NCBI GenBank assembly: GCA_946965045.2
Contig: OX337235.1
Coordinates: 930,001 to 994,000, forward strand
Length of the DNA: 64,000 nucleotides
Source of the DNA: Epithemia pelagica
Lineage: Eukaryota > Bacillariophyta > Bacillariophyceae > Surirellales > Surirellaceae
Reading direction: 5' to 3'
Both the position numbers and the translations under genes were made by a program. The notes beneath the pieces are model-generated. The model worked only from the letters and a program-made list of their open reading frames with translations, had not been told where the DNA came from and ran no database searches. Positions 42,351 through 53,235 of the stretch are shown here, piece by piece; position 1 is the stretch's first letter, and each line of letters opens with the position of its first letter.

Positions 42351-44489
42351 TCAAACTCTCCCAGTGTCGGGCGCATCTTCTTCGGTCCATCCAACGGCCT
42401 CCAAGACTGAGCCAGCCAAGTACAAAGAGCCTGTCGCCATGACGTGCCACTTGGTCGATTCGTTCCATGGCACATTGTCAAGTATTGGTTGTTGGGTCTG
42501 ATGCTGCTGTTCCTGTTGCTGCACAAAAGCCAATGCCTCGGTGACGGAATCCAAGCATGCCGTCGTGGTGGGAACAACCCCCGTCGATTTCAAGGCGTGC
42601 TGCTCCAAGTGTTCCCATACAATCTGTAATGTCTCTTGCCATGTTGTAGCCTCCTCCTCTGTGGTGTTGTTGTTGTCCGTTCCAGTATCACTATCAGTGG
42701 GAGGGTCCCGACCATTTATGGTTTGCAAGAGTTGTCGAGCCGAGGGTGGTGTCATGGTACTGGGTCGTTGTGCCGTGGGTGGACAAAAACAAACCACATC
42801 AAACAACAAATGGACACCATGTCTCGTCGTCCTCAAAAGCTCTTGCATCAACTCGATGGGATTCTTTTCATGACTGCAATAAAAGAGCAGGGCCCGGCGA
42901 TCCTTCTGCTTGTCTGCAGACGACGACGACGATACGGCCTTGTCCTGAAACCAGTCGACTGCCACGTGAATGGATTGAACCGTGTGCGCACCATCAATGT
43001 AGAGCGTTAACGTAGGGGACACTTCCACCGTTTGACATCGTCCGGGCCAGGAAACCAGGGACAAGGCCTTGTGCCAGGGTGCCAATGAATCGTCTTTGGA
43101 GGATGGTATTGGTCCTCCGAATGAGGACGTCGTATGCGTACTACCCAACAAGTCTTGTACGAGGGCCACCGCCAAGAGAGCATTGTCGCGTTGATGACTC
43201 CCCGCCAAACCGAGTTGGTCGGGCAGATAGGGAAGCAGGTGTGGCGTGTCGGTGGGACCCACGAGCTGCAAGGCTCCACCCCGTCCTTCCGTGGTGGCAC
43301 ACTGCGCCAAGACCTCACGGACACTGCTGACATTGGATTCCAGAGCAAAAAACGTGTGACGAGGAGTCATTGGTGTTGTATCCGTGCCGTCACTGGTGTG
43401 TGGCTGCTGAGGTTGGTATCGAGCTTCGGAGGAACCTGGTTTGGGTGTCATGTGGACCCAATCTTGTTTGTCGACTTGAAAAATGCCCGCCTTTTCCCAG
43501 GCAATTTCGGGCAAGGTGTGACCCAACACACGCACATGATCGTAATCAATCAAGGTAACGCCACACACCATGCGTCGGTGGCAATTCCCAACATCCTTTT
43601 GATCGTCGTCGACGTCGTTGTCCACAGATGGAGGAGGAGCGTTCAGTGGGTTCCCAAAACACGGAGGAGGATGGTTGTCAAAGAGATTGGTGGCGTCGTA
43701 CCGTCCTCCCATGCCCACTTCCAAGACAATGACATCGAGTGGAGGACGTTGATAGGTGGCAAAAATGTGACATGCCATGAGTGTCAACATGCGAAAATAT
43801 CCAGGCAAAATGGGCAATTCGTCCATTCTACTAGTAGGATTCGTACCAGTGTCGTTGGTCGATGATGATGCGGTCTCACTGGTTGCCTTTGTCTTGTCGT
43901 CGTTGTCGTCGTCTTTGGATACCTTGTTGGCCGCTGCTTGCTCTTCGAGAGCGGTCCGAACCGTCCAATAGGCCTTCCCAAAGACGGCTTTGGAGGTGGG
44001 TCGACCCTGGATCCGAATCCGTTCTCGAATGTCACACAAATGAGGACTGGTAAACAGACCCGTCTGTTTGCCGTACACCAGTCGACACAAGGCTTCGCAC
44101 ATGACGGCTGTGGATCCCTTGCCTTTGGTACCGGCAATATGGATAATTTGCGGTCCATGACGACGACTTGCAGCACCTGTTTCCTCCTCTTGTGTGGCAA
44201 AAAGAACGGGCACTTGGGCCTGTCTCAACCGGTGCAAATACGTGCGCATTTCCACCACGGTCCAATGCCGTTGAGCATTGGCCCGTTCTTGCGCCGCACG
44301 TGATTTCGTTCCTTGATTGTGCAAGGGGCCATAGAGCGCCGATACAGCGGACTCAAACAAGTCGGAGGATGACGACGACGGTTCCTGGCCCATGTTCTTG
44401 CGATTGTGAGGAATGGTCATGCCCATTGCGAAAGATCCTTTTGGTGTGGTTGTGTCATGAAAGATTTCACGTTTGGGCGGTTTTGTCAT
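42351..44489 (-). CDS. FPGS: Folylpolyglutamate synthase
   Basis: 712 aa, single exon, ATG at 44489. It adds glutamates to folates (ATP plus L-Glu) so that they stay in the cell and bind their enzymes. Mur-ligase family motifs: GTKGKGST P-loop at residues 120-127, GLFTSPHL at 144-151 with RERIRI just after, and VGMGGRYDATN at 258-268. The C-terminal domain (LSLVSWPGRCQTVEV, LYIDGAHTVQSI) is recognisable. Several low-complexity insertions (Asp-rich near 195, Gln-rich near 670) make it longer than most (about 500-590 aa). The first 40 residues could carry a targeting signal; not proven. Other in-frame ATGs lie at residues 22, 24 and 33. Confidence 0.93.
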   Translation of the reverse strand: MTKPPKREIFHDTTTPKGSFAMGMTIPHNRKNMGQEPSSSSSDLFESAVSALYGPLHNQGTKSRAAQERANAQRHWTVVEMRTYLHRLRQAQVPVLFATQEEETGAASRRHGPQIIHIAGTKGKGSTAVMCEALCRLVYGKQTGLFTSPHLCDIRERIRIQGRPTSKAVFGKAYWTVRTALEEQAAANKVSKDDDNDDKTKATSETASSSTNDTGTNPTSRMDELPILPGYFRMLTLMACHIFATYQRPPLDVIVLEVGMGGRYDATNLFDNHPPPCFGNPLNAPPPSVDNDVDDDQKDVGNCHRRMVCGVTLIDYDHVRVLGHTLPEIAWEKAGIFQVDKQDWVHMTPKPGSSEARYQPQQPHTSDGTDTTPMTPRHTFFALESNVSSVREVLAQCATTEGRGGALQLVGPTDTPHLLPYLPDQLGLAGSHQRDNALLAVALVQDLLGSTHTTSSFGGPIPSSKDDSLAPWHKALSLVSWPGRCQTVEVSPTLTLYIDGAHTVQSIHVAVDWFQDKAVSSSSSADKQKDRRALLFYCSHEKNPIELMQELLRTTRHGVHLLFDVVCFCPPTAQRPSTMTPPSARQLLQTINGRDPPTDSDTGTDNNNTTEEEATTWQETLQIVWEHLEQHALKSTGVVPTTTACLDSVTEALAFVQQQEQQHQTQQPILDNVPWNESTKWHVMATGSLYLAGSVLEAVGWTEEDAPDTGRV

Positions 44490-45491
44490 GTCATTTTATA
44501 TGACAATTCAGATAATTTATGAGCTCTACACGCTCGGAATACATCTCTCTGGTCGGATGACAGACAGACTGTATCAGGTCGGAACCACATGCTCGTCCCC
44601 TTTGTGTTCTTCTTCCTGTTCTACAACAACCGTATTACCTTACACAGCAGCAGCAACGACGACGACTTCCATAGTTTAAAAGAGAGAAAGATCTGTCTTC
44701 AGAGCACTAGATCATGCCATGGACCAAGCACAACACGAAAAAATTGGGAAGGAATCTTCTTCGTCCGTAGTATCGTAGTACTATCAAGATGCATGGAATG
44801 GACAAGGGACACGACGAGGGATGTTCTGTAGGACCTGGAAGCATACTAACTGTGAAACAAAAGTGCACCTGTTGTGATCTTGGTAGGTAGATGCTAGTTG
44901 TCGTGCGTGCTAGGTAGTCGACGCAATCCTCTGAATTTCTTCCTCGCACACCAGGATGGGACATAGCAATGGACTATTATTTTACGCGCCGTACCATGGC
45001 ACCGTTCGTCGGGTCCAATTCAAAATTGCCGTTTGCCGAAGGGATGTACACATCATTCTCATTGTCGTGTTTGGAAGGTGCAAGAACTCCAGAAACACGT
45101 ATTTTCTATTCTCGTATAGTTCGTCGATTTGAAAAAGTGAGAGCGTGCGATGCGAACCTGCGAGACCAAGATCTGCCGGGTGGCTCGCAGTCGCAGAATG
45201 CAGAATGCCGAGCCCAGAGTGTAGAGAGAGTACGATACGGTACTGCTATATACAGGAAAGAATAGGGAATTGCGCGCAGGACGCAGAACGGTACCTGTCA
45301 CCCTGTACTCTCTTTTCTATAGTCAAGAGTGACAACTTTAGAGTGAGAGGAGCGAACAATGGGAACTCCGTCGGATTTGCAGCGATCGCGATTCGCAATT
45401 TCGCAATGGGGCGATCTTGCATTTCGCACCTCTTTCCCACACCGATCAAACTAGGAACGAGTGGCATCTCGGTAGCACAACGACAATCACC
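44490..45491. other. Intergenic DNA between divergent genes
   Basis: About 1 kb between the FPGS start (minus) and the first HD-domain gene (plus). Nothing coding recognised. Likely holds both promoters. Confidence 0.45.
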
Positions 45492-47246
45492 ATGCCACTG
45501 ACTACAACAACTACTACTTCGACAACTACAACATCGACGACGACAATCGCGTCGTCGTCCTCCTCTTCGCAAAGCGCCCTCGTGTCGAGTGCCCGCACCC
45601 TTCAAGGGACGACAACGGCATGGAACACCAACCACACGACACTGGTCTTGGACGGCGAGAAACAGGGCACCTATATTGCCCGCTTGGTGTTTTGTTTGGA
45701 AGCCTGCCTCGGCAAACTCCAAGTCACCACCACGACGCATCCACAATTGTTGGTGAGTTTGGAACGCATGGCGTGTCTCATTCATGAATCCATGAGTGTG
45801 TCGTCTCGAAACTACCATTCCGTCCAACATGTCTTTGATGTTGCCCAACCCCTGGATGGAGACGACGAAGATCCCATTGCGATTATTGCCGCTCTCTTTC
45901 ACGATTGTGTCTACTACCACGTGGATGGAGGACTGAGCGATTTGCAATACGACAAGTTGCGTGGAGCCATCGTGGAACCGAATCAGCAGCCGCAAGATGC
46001 ATCGTCTTCTATGGGAGATGGTAGCTGTGTCCGCAGGGAAACTTCGCTCCATATTCCAATGTACGAAGCACACCAGACGACACCCTGTGCCGAAGATGAG
46101 CTCTTGTGTTTGGTGGAAAAGGTATTTGGATACCAAAGTGGACAAAAAGTGACGCATCAAAATGGTTTAAATGAGTTTTTATCGGCTGTTATTTGCGTGC
46201 GAGAATTGGATGCTTTTTTGCCCCGATCCATCTTGGCGCAAATTGCGTGTTGCATTGAAGCGACCATACCCTTTCGAGATGTCGACAAGGAAACCGGAAA
46301 AACCTGCATGGAAAAACTGTTTGAGAACTTGTCGCAAGCCAATGAATACGTTCAACTCGGTCTTTCCACCGACGAACGAGTTTATGCCGTCCAACGAGCC
46401 GCCAAATTGGCCAATTCCGATGTGGCGAATTTCGGTACCACCGATGTCATGTGGTTTTTGGACAATACCTGGTCGCTCTTGCCAGAATCCAACGAAGGCT
46501 TGCGCCGCAAGTACTTGTATACAGTGGAACAATTTCAGTTTGCCATTTTCAAAATGTATGGCTTTTTCAACTTTTTGCAAGCTCGTGTGGTCTTTCCCCA
46601 TTTTCAAGGTGTCCCCTCCCCCCAAGTCTTGGCCGAACGGGTGGCCAATGCGGAACGCAATTTACAAGTCGGTCGTAAGTACTTGGGAGCCAAACTCTTG
46701 AGTTTGTCCGTCTTGGCAGCCTTTGCCGAATTGACTGGTGGGGATGCCCCCATTTCCCTCTTTATGGGCGATTTGCCCAGTCGCCATCGGATTGTCACCA
46801 AACCACCCCGGTTGGATACCAATGAACAAAATTCCGAAAACTTGGCATTTGTGGGAGGTAGTCATCCCTATCCTCCGATGGAAGATGGTGGCAGTGCCAT
46901 TCCCAATAGTGACACTTTGAATCACGAAGAAAAGAAAAACACTAACGAAACGGCTCATCCCAAGTTTGACTCGGACGCCTACGAGGTATTGTTCAAGGGC
47001 CGCCGGTCGGCCTCCTTCTTTGATGTGAAGCAATCTCCCATGGCGGCCTATTTGTATCGCATAGTGGGCGATGAGGAACTCGAAGCCGTCCTCAAAGATG
47101 TCAAGGTGTATCCCATGACAACGGATGTGGCTCGAGCCTTGTTGCGACGACTCCCCCGAGCAGCTGTTACCGAAGTTTCCAAACACATGGCCGAAGTCGC
47201 CATTACTCGAACCGACAAGATCTTTGCCGTCATGGAGACGCTGTAA
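45492..47246 (+). CDS. HD-domain phosphohydrolase / class I PDE-like protein, paralogue 1
   Basis: 584 aa from the ATG at 45492. The Thr/Ser-rich leader (residues 1-30) has low complexity. The HD metal site is visible: NYHSVQHVFDVA (H109, H113) then AALFHDCVYYH (H137, D138, H143). This matches the order of the cyclic-nucleotide PDE signature (HNxxHAxDV ... HD), though the later PDE blocks are not clear, so a more general HD phosphohydrolase is possible. Later blocks shared with paralogue 2: NGLNEFLSAVICVRELD, ADVMWFLDNTWSLLPESNEG-like, KLLSLSVLAAFAELTGGDAP. Substrate unknown. It lies 870 bases upstream of its tandem paralogue. Confidence 0.72.
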   Translation: MPLTTTTTTSTTTTSTTTIASSSSSSQSALVSSARTLQGTTTAWNTNHTTLVLDGEKQGTYIARLVFCLEACLGKLQVTTTTHPQLLVSLERMACLIHESMSVSSRNYHSVQHVFDVAQPLDGDDEDPIAIIAALFHDCVYYHVDGGLSDLQYDKLRGAIVEPNQQPQDASSSMGDGSCVRRETSLHIPMYEAHQTTPCAEDELLCLVEKVFGYQSGQKVTHQNGLNEFLSAVICVRELDAFLPRSILAQIACCIEATIPFRDVDKETGKTCMEKLFENLSQANEYVQLGLSTDERVYAVQRAAKLANSDVANFGTTDVMWFLDNTWSLLPESNEGLRRKYLYTVEQFQFAIFKMYGFFNFLQARVVFPHFQGVPSPQVLAERVANAERNLQVGRKYLGAKLLSLSVLAAFAELTGGDAPISLFMGDLPSRHRIVTKPPRLDTNEQNSENLAFVGGSHPYPPMEDGGSAIPNSDTLNHEEKKNTNETAHPKFDSDAYEVLFKGRRSASFFDVKQSPMAAYLYRIVGDEELEAVLKDVKVYPMTTDVARALLRRLPRAAVTEVSKHMAEVAITRTDKIFAVMETL

Positions 47247-48116
47247 TCGGAAAAGTTGGACGGAAATCGCCTTTGCCTATACCACTTTCTGATTGACGTA
47301 CTTCCGTATCGGATTTTCTTCTCGGTACTCCCGACAAGTCGATTGAGATTGCCTTCGACCAGAGCGGCTTGCCTACCTTCACGGACTTGCTCCTTCAAGA
47401 AAACAAGATAAAGAACCTTGGCGCCAACACGACGTAGATAGCCGTAGTGTATCAATAGGAGTAGAATCATCTATCCTCTCTATGCTTTGGACAATCCCCA
47501 AACTATATGGGGTCGTGGATAGGTCGCGCTATTGAGTTTGGGGGATATTGCACGCAAGAATGGGCCACAAAAAGAAAGAGAATACACTCACTGTAGTAAG
47601 ATTTTAATTACTCGTATATGTAGTACTTCGAAGAATGGTGGGGGCTGTGGGCTGTTGCGTAGACTCCGAAAGGTTTATTCTTCTACTATACTTTCCATTC
47701 TATTGTGAGCACGTGTTCCTAATATTAATTCGAGATTATTCATTATTTTTTGTATTGTCGCCCGCACGTTCGACGCCCAAATCCCGAAGATGTTCTGCGA
47801 TCACGCTAGAGAGTTTGACATGGGCTCAAATGCGCATTCGCTTTATACGGAATACCAAGCGGTCGATTTAATTCTACATACGGGATCAATTCACCACACA
47901 CGCTCCGTGATGTTATCCGTGATGCGTGATGGTGATGGGATGATCCGAAATCAGAACGGCTCCAACAGGCGGCTTTCTCACGACAGCAGCAGTAGACCAC
48001 AGACAAAAGAAGAGAAGAAGAGAACTCGTAGCGAGTGCCGTCAAAAGTCAAACGCAAGGAGAGAAAATCCTCGGTTGACAACGGCACGCGATAGGGAGAC
48101 AAAGAGATCATCAACC
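47247..48116. other. Intergenic DNA between the HD paralogues
   Basis: A frame in phase with paralogue 2 is open from 47790, but it shows no conservation with paralogue 1 and is Arg/Lys-rich. I treat it as 5' UTR. Otherwise nothing recognised. Confidence 0.45.
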
Positions 48117-49748
48117 ATGGTGCTGCCAGCTTCTTGTTCGTCGTTATCGGAAGAAAGCACGGAACCAGTGCTCCGAAGGCTTTCGACGGCACATCAAACA
48201 TCGGACCGTGCCTTATCCATGCCCAAAGCCAAACGGTCTACCTACATTGCTCGATTGATTTTGTGTTTGGAAGAGTGTCTCCGGCCCTTGGGAGTGTCCA
48301 CCTTGACGCACCCAGATTTGTTGGTCAGTCTGGAGCGCATCTCTTGTTTTATTCACGAATCCATGAGTATATCCTCTCGGAACTACCACTCGGTCCAACA
48401 TGTCTTTGATGTCGCCGAGGGAATGGACGAAGAAGATCCCATTGGAGTCATTGCGGCACTCTTTCACGATTGTGTCTACTACCACGTGGATGGAGGACTG
48501 AGCGATTTGCAATATGACAAGTTACGCGGCGTCATTAGCTCGCAAAGTGGACCGGTCTGCACGAACCCAGGAGAAAATGGAGGAGCTCATATCCCATTGT
48601 ATCAAGCACAAACATCCAATGTGGTGGATATCTCCAAAGATAATTTGGTTCTTTCCATGGTGGAAAAAGTCTTTGGATATACACAAGGACAAACAGTCAA
48701 TCATCAAAATGGATTGAACGAATTTTTGTCGGCAGTCATTTGTGTACGAGAACTGGAACCCTTTTTGTCCAAGGCTATTTTGGCACAATTGGCCTGTTGC
48801 ATTGAAGCTACGATTCCCTTTCGACCGGACGATAAGGAAACAGGAAAAACCTGCATGGAAAAATTGTATGATCGAATGGTAAGTGTCAATGAGTCCTTCC
48901 AATTGGGCATGTCGCAACAAGAATTGGTTCAATCCATACAACGCGCGGCGGATTTGAGCAATTCCGATGTGGCAAACTTTGGAACGAACGATGTCATGTG
49001 GTTTTTGGACAATACCTGGAGTTTGTTACCAGAGTCCAACGAAGGCTTGCGTCGCCAATACTTGTCGTCGGTGCAACAATTTCAATTCGCCGTCTTTAAA
49101 ATGTACGGGTTTTTCAACTTTCTCAAGGCACCCGTAATTTTTTGCGGCTTTTGCGGCAAACCGGCACCGCACGTCTTGGAACAACGGGTCCACAATGCCG
49201 AACGCAATTTGGAATTGGGACGCAAATATGTGGGCGCCAAACTTTTGAGTTTGTCCGTCTTGGCGGCCTTTGCGGAGTTGACGGGAGGTGATGCCCCCAT
49301 TTCCCTCTTTATGGGCGATTTGCCCAGTCGAACCAATGGCAGTACCACCATGATCACTGGTCAAGCCGGCAACGACGGCAAACGGAATAGCAAAATCATG
49401 TCCTTTTCGGAACGGATTGTGGAAGAAAGTCAATTGTATCCTGACAATGACACTGCTACCAACATTGATGCCGATGTGTATGAAGTTTTGTCCAAGGGAC
49501 GACGAACGGAAACCACCTTTGATGTCAAGCAATCGCCCATGGCGGCCTATCTTTACAGTATTCTGGGAGATGACGAGTTTCTAGCCATTCTTCAAGATAC
49601 GCAACTATATCCCATGACCACGGAAGTGGCCTGGGCCTTGTTGCGACGATTGCCGCGATCGGCTATCATTGAAATTTCTAAACACATTCAATATGTCGCC
49701 ATTTCTCGAACCGAAAAGATTGCCGCAATCATGGCGGAATTTCAATAA
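48117..49748 (+). CDS. HD-domain phosphohydrolase / class I PDE-like protein, paralogue 2
   Basis: 543 aa. The start at 48117 (CAACCATGG, good context) gives an N-terminus similar in length to paralogue 1 (the longer frame starts at 47790). Metal-site residues H91, H95, H117-D118 and H123 are in the same spacing as in paralogue 1. The block ESNEGLRRQYLSSVQQFQFA and the LLSLSVLAAFAELTGG region are nearly identical to the paralogue. The tandem arrangement and high identity point to a local duplication. Differences cluster in the Ser/Thr leader and in the insert after the HD motif. Function as above, with the same uncertainty. Confidence 0.72.
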   Translation: MVLPASCSSLSEESTEPVLRRLSTAHQTSDRALSMPKAKRSTYIARLILCLEECLRPLGVSTLTHPDLLVSLERISCFIHESMSISSRNYHSVQHVFDVAEGMDEEDPIGVIAALFHDCVYYHVDGGLSDLQYDKLRGVISSQSGPVCTNPGENGGAHIPLYQAQTSNVVDISKDNLVLSMVEKVFGYTQGQTVNHQNGLNEFLSAVICVRELEPFLSKAILAQLACCIEATIPFRPDDKETGKTCMEKLYDRMVSVNESFQLGMSQQELVQSIQRAADLSNSDVANFGTNDVMWFLDNTWSLLPESNEGLRRQYLSSVQQFQFAVFKMYGFFNFLKAPVIFCGFCGKPAPHVLEQRVHNAERNLELGRKYVGAKLLSLSVLAAFAELTGGDAPISLFMGDLPSRTNGSTTMITGQAGNDGKRNSKIMSFSERIVEESQLYPDNDTATNIDADVYEVLSKGRRTETTFDVKQSPMAAYLYSILGDDEFLAILQDTQLYPMTTEVAWALLRRLPRSAIIEISKHIQYVAISRTEKIAAIMAEFQ

Positions 49749-50508
49749 TGTAAATGTGTACGGACTACGCTGTTCAGGAACAATGCAACCAAACGATGAC
49801 TTGTTGTGGAACATGTTTTCCTGTATGGGGAATAGGAGAAACAGATGGAAAATAGAATCCAGGAGTCTTTGCTGTGTCATTGTTTCCGCTGTGGTGTGTA
49901 TATCAGACACTGTGGGACCGGTTCCCGCCTTGCCGTGTCAATTTGAAATTAACTTGTTCTCGCTCTTGTCGACATTGGACGAACGACTCTTTTCTCTATT
50001 ATTTCGGTCGCATGCATGAAAGATGAATGAATCAATGGACGAATTAATCCTCCAGAAGGTAAATAACCTCTTGTGTGGGTTGAACTATTATTGGATTGCG
50101 CGTATTGTCTTTTCTCTATCTACCGGTAGGTAGGAGTAGTGTTCCCTTTTCCCTAGGTAGATTCTGCCATGATCGTGATCCCGCCGCGGCGGGGATACAT
50201 TTCCATTGGGGTTCGGGTTAAGATCGTGGAGTCGTGCATCTATCGCGTTGGCTTGCAATTTTCCATCCACTCTCACTCTCTCATCTGCACTCAACAAAGA
50301 TAGGAACAAGAGCGAAGCAACACACAAGCACAAGTGTAGCTGTACTTAGAGAGACTCCAAGAATCTTTTTCTTTGTCGACAACATCACATTGTCGTGCAC
50401 CGTTTTGTAACCCTTTGAGTTGGGTCGATTCCTTGGTTCCTCGTACTGCCAAACGAGACTGGAAGAACGCCCCTCCCTACACGAAATAGACGTTGACCTT
50501 GTTACCTT
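49749..50508. other. Intergenic DNA upstream of the antiporter gene
   Basis: No gene recognised. Probable terminator side of the HD gene and promoter of the antiporter. Confidence 0.4.
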
Positions 50509-52791
50509 ATGAAGCAATCAAAGAGCCAAAACGTCTCAAACAATAGCAGTTTTGGTACCATGCGACTGTTAAATACTGTCATGACCCTTTGTGGCTGTGC
50601 CATTGTCTTGTCTGGTCTTTTGAGCTTTCAGAGTCGAATGAAGCGACCGTCTCGCGATTTTCAACAACAACCACTTGCCGAAGGAGGAATGTTTATGGGA
50701 CGGTTCCTCGAAGAGCAACAAGATGCGGATCCTACATCCGACGATGACGAAATTGCGCATGATGATACCTGTCGCAACTACTTGAAACAATTCTTGAATG
50801 GGAGCACGGACTTTAGTGACGAATGTGCGGGCATTTACAATGCCTACACGGCCGCCGACTGCAAGGATGAGCAAATCAACAATTTCATCGCAAGTGATCC
50901 AACCTCCGCCTTGAACAATAACAACTCGGCCGCTCTGATTGATGACTTTTTTGAATCCTGGGTCTGTTGCGACCACATTTCCACTTATTATGGCAAGCAT
51001 TGCAAACAAGAAAGTTTGGATGCCACTCGTTTATTTGGGATTGTGGCTGTCCTCATTACCTGTTGGTTGGCCAAGAGTTTGTTGCGTGTGGGTGGATGTC
51101 AGTGGATTCCCGACGCCGGTGCCTGCATTCTGGTGGGAGCCTTGGTCGGCGCCATTTTACGCTTCATGACCAGCGCCGAAGAAATTAACAAGCGCATGAT
51201 CTTCAACAACAACTTGTTTTTGCAGATTCTCCTTCCACCGATCATCTTTGAAGCAGCCTTGTCCATCAACAAGAGAGCCTTTCGACGAGATTTGTTCCCC
51301 ATTCTCACCTTTGCCGTCATTGGAACGGGCATGAGTGCACTTGCCATAGGATACATTACCTTTGAGGTCTCCAAACTTGGATCGGGAACCCATTTGCCAT
51401 TTTTGGAATCTTTATTGTTTGGAGCTCTCATGTCCTCCATTGATCCTGTCGCGACGCTCAGTATTCTGCTGGGCGTGGGAGTGGGACAAGGCGATACATT
51501 GTATACCTTGGTCTTTGGTGAATCTCTCCTCAACGATGGTGTATCCATTGTCTTGTTTGACAGTTTGGTTCGCCATGTGGGAGACGAAGATGTCGTAGGT
51601 CAAGCAGCCTTGTCGGAAGTCATGTTTCATTTTGCACTCGTCACGGTGGGATCCGTTGCGGTCGGTCTCTTTTGTGGAGCCCTCTGCACCTTTTATTTTT
51701 GGGCCATGCAAGGGCAACATACCGCCATTGCCGAAGGAGCTCTTTTTTTCACCTGGGCACTCATCCCCTACTACATTGCGGATGCCTTTGAATTGAGTGG
51801 TATTATCAGTATCATGGTACGTTTGTGTGACAGCAACAAGAACACCGGGTACAGGGGAGCATTTACTCACTGATATGGATGTGATTGCCAGGTGATGGGA
51901 TTCATGTTGGACTATTATGTCATTGGAGGATTTGAAGATGAGCGAGCCGAATGGAACACCTTGACGCAAATGGACAGTCAACAGGCCGAAGAGAGCATTC
52001 ACCCGGTAGAACCACTCTTTGAACGATTCAAGCACTGGTGTGAGTTGGCCTTTTCCGGCAAGGGACACATGCAAGATCATTCTCGCAGTTCGGTGGGCTA
52101 TGTGGCGGAAGTGATTTCGTCGATTGTCGAAACGGCCATCTTTGCTTATTTGGGACTGTTTCTCTTTAATGACAACAAGGGCGTCTTTAAACTAACGGCA
52201 GCCGGTGTCTTTGCCTGTGTCTCGAGTCGAGCTGTCATGGTGGTGGTTCTTTGTGCCTTGATTAATATTTGCGTGTGGTGTGATTTGGAATACAACTTGA
52301 CCAATCTCTGGAGGACGGTCCGTGGCCGAGGCGACATGGTCATGGCGCGACAAACCTACGAATCGGCCGAGCACAAAATGTATTTGGGTGCCCGAACTCA
52401 ATTCATTTTGTTTACCGCCGGCATTCGAGGAGCCGTCTCCTATGCCTTGGTTCAAAACATTCCCGTCTATGACGCGGTGAGTCGGCATGGATCGATTTTC
52501 AAGGGAGAATTGCGGGCCATGACGTCGGCAACGATTGTGGGTGTCTTGTTTGTCTTTGGGGCTTTGACGTACTTTGGCATTAACAAACGAACTTGTTTTA
52601 GTTCACGAGCCAACCATCCGGCCATTCCGGTAGGGGAAGATTCTGAAACGACCCTTTCACAATTATTGATGCAAGATGCCGAACGGTTGGCCGCGTCAGA
52701 AGAGGAACGAGAACGAGCCTCATCGTTTGAAGTGGATGCTCGTCACTTACAGAGTCAACGACATGTCCACAACGAACATCGACTGGCATGA
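50509..52791 (+). CDS. Na+/H+ antiporter, CPA1 (NHE) family
   Basis: Two exons, 50509-51816 and 51892-52791, with a 75-nt phase-0 intron (ATCATG/GTACGT ... TGCCAG/GTGATG). 735 aa. An N-terminal hydrophobic segment (TLCGCAIVLSGLLSF) is followed by a Cys-containing acidic loop, then the transporter core. Diagnostic motifs: ILLPPIIFEAALSINK, SSIDPVATLSIL and FGESLLNDGVSIVLFD (near residue 337), which carries the ND ion-binding pair typical of CPA1/NHE. The C-terminal tail is hydrophilic. It exchanges Na+ (or K+) for H+ at the plasma membrane or an organelle; location is not predictable here. The ATG at 50509 is taken as the first in frame. Confidence 0.9.
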
Positions 52792-53235
52792 GGACTGCCT
52801 TTGATTCTTCCTGCTTGTATAATAATCCTTTTTAACCTCCCTTTTCATTCGAATTGTCAAGTACTGGATTTCAAAGGTAGTCTGCTTGTTGTCCTAGCAT
52901 TGACCAAAACACAGACTATAACAGAATTACGTTGGTTGAGTGGCCAGGAAAATTCTGGACAAACAGGAAAGAAACTCTACTAGGGGAGAAGACATCATTT
53001 TTAGGCATTCATACAATCGTTGTTTAGTATGATTCATTGGTTTATGTATAATTCAGTATAGTAATAGCAAGCAACATGTACAAGATGGCGCGCTCACACA
53101 ACAAAGGAACCGCGCACGACAGCAAACAGCGCACAACAACACAATTGCAAAAAATGACTGCTGGTCCGACCGCATGTGGTGCCCCGTGAGTGTCTCATGG
53201 CAACAAACGAGATACCAAACGATCCTTCTCTCTAA
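52792..53235. other. Convergent 3' intergenic region
   Basis: Lies between the stops of two convergent genes. AT-rich in places; nothing else recognised. Confidence 0.45.
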
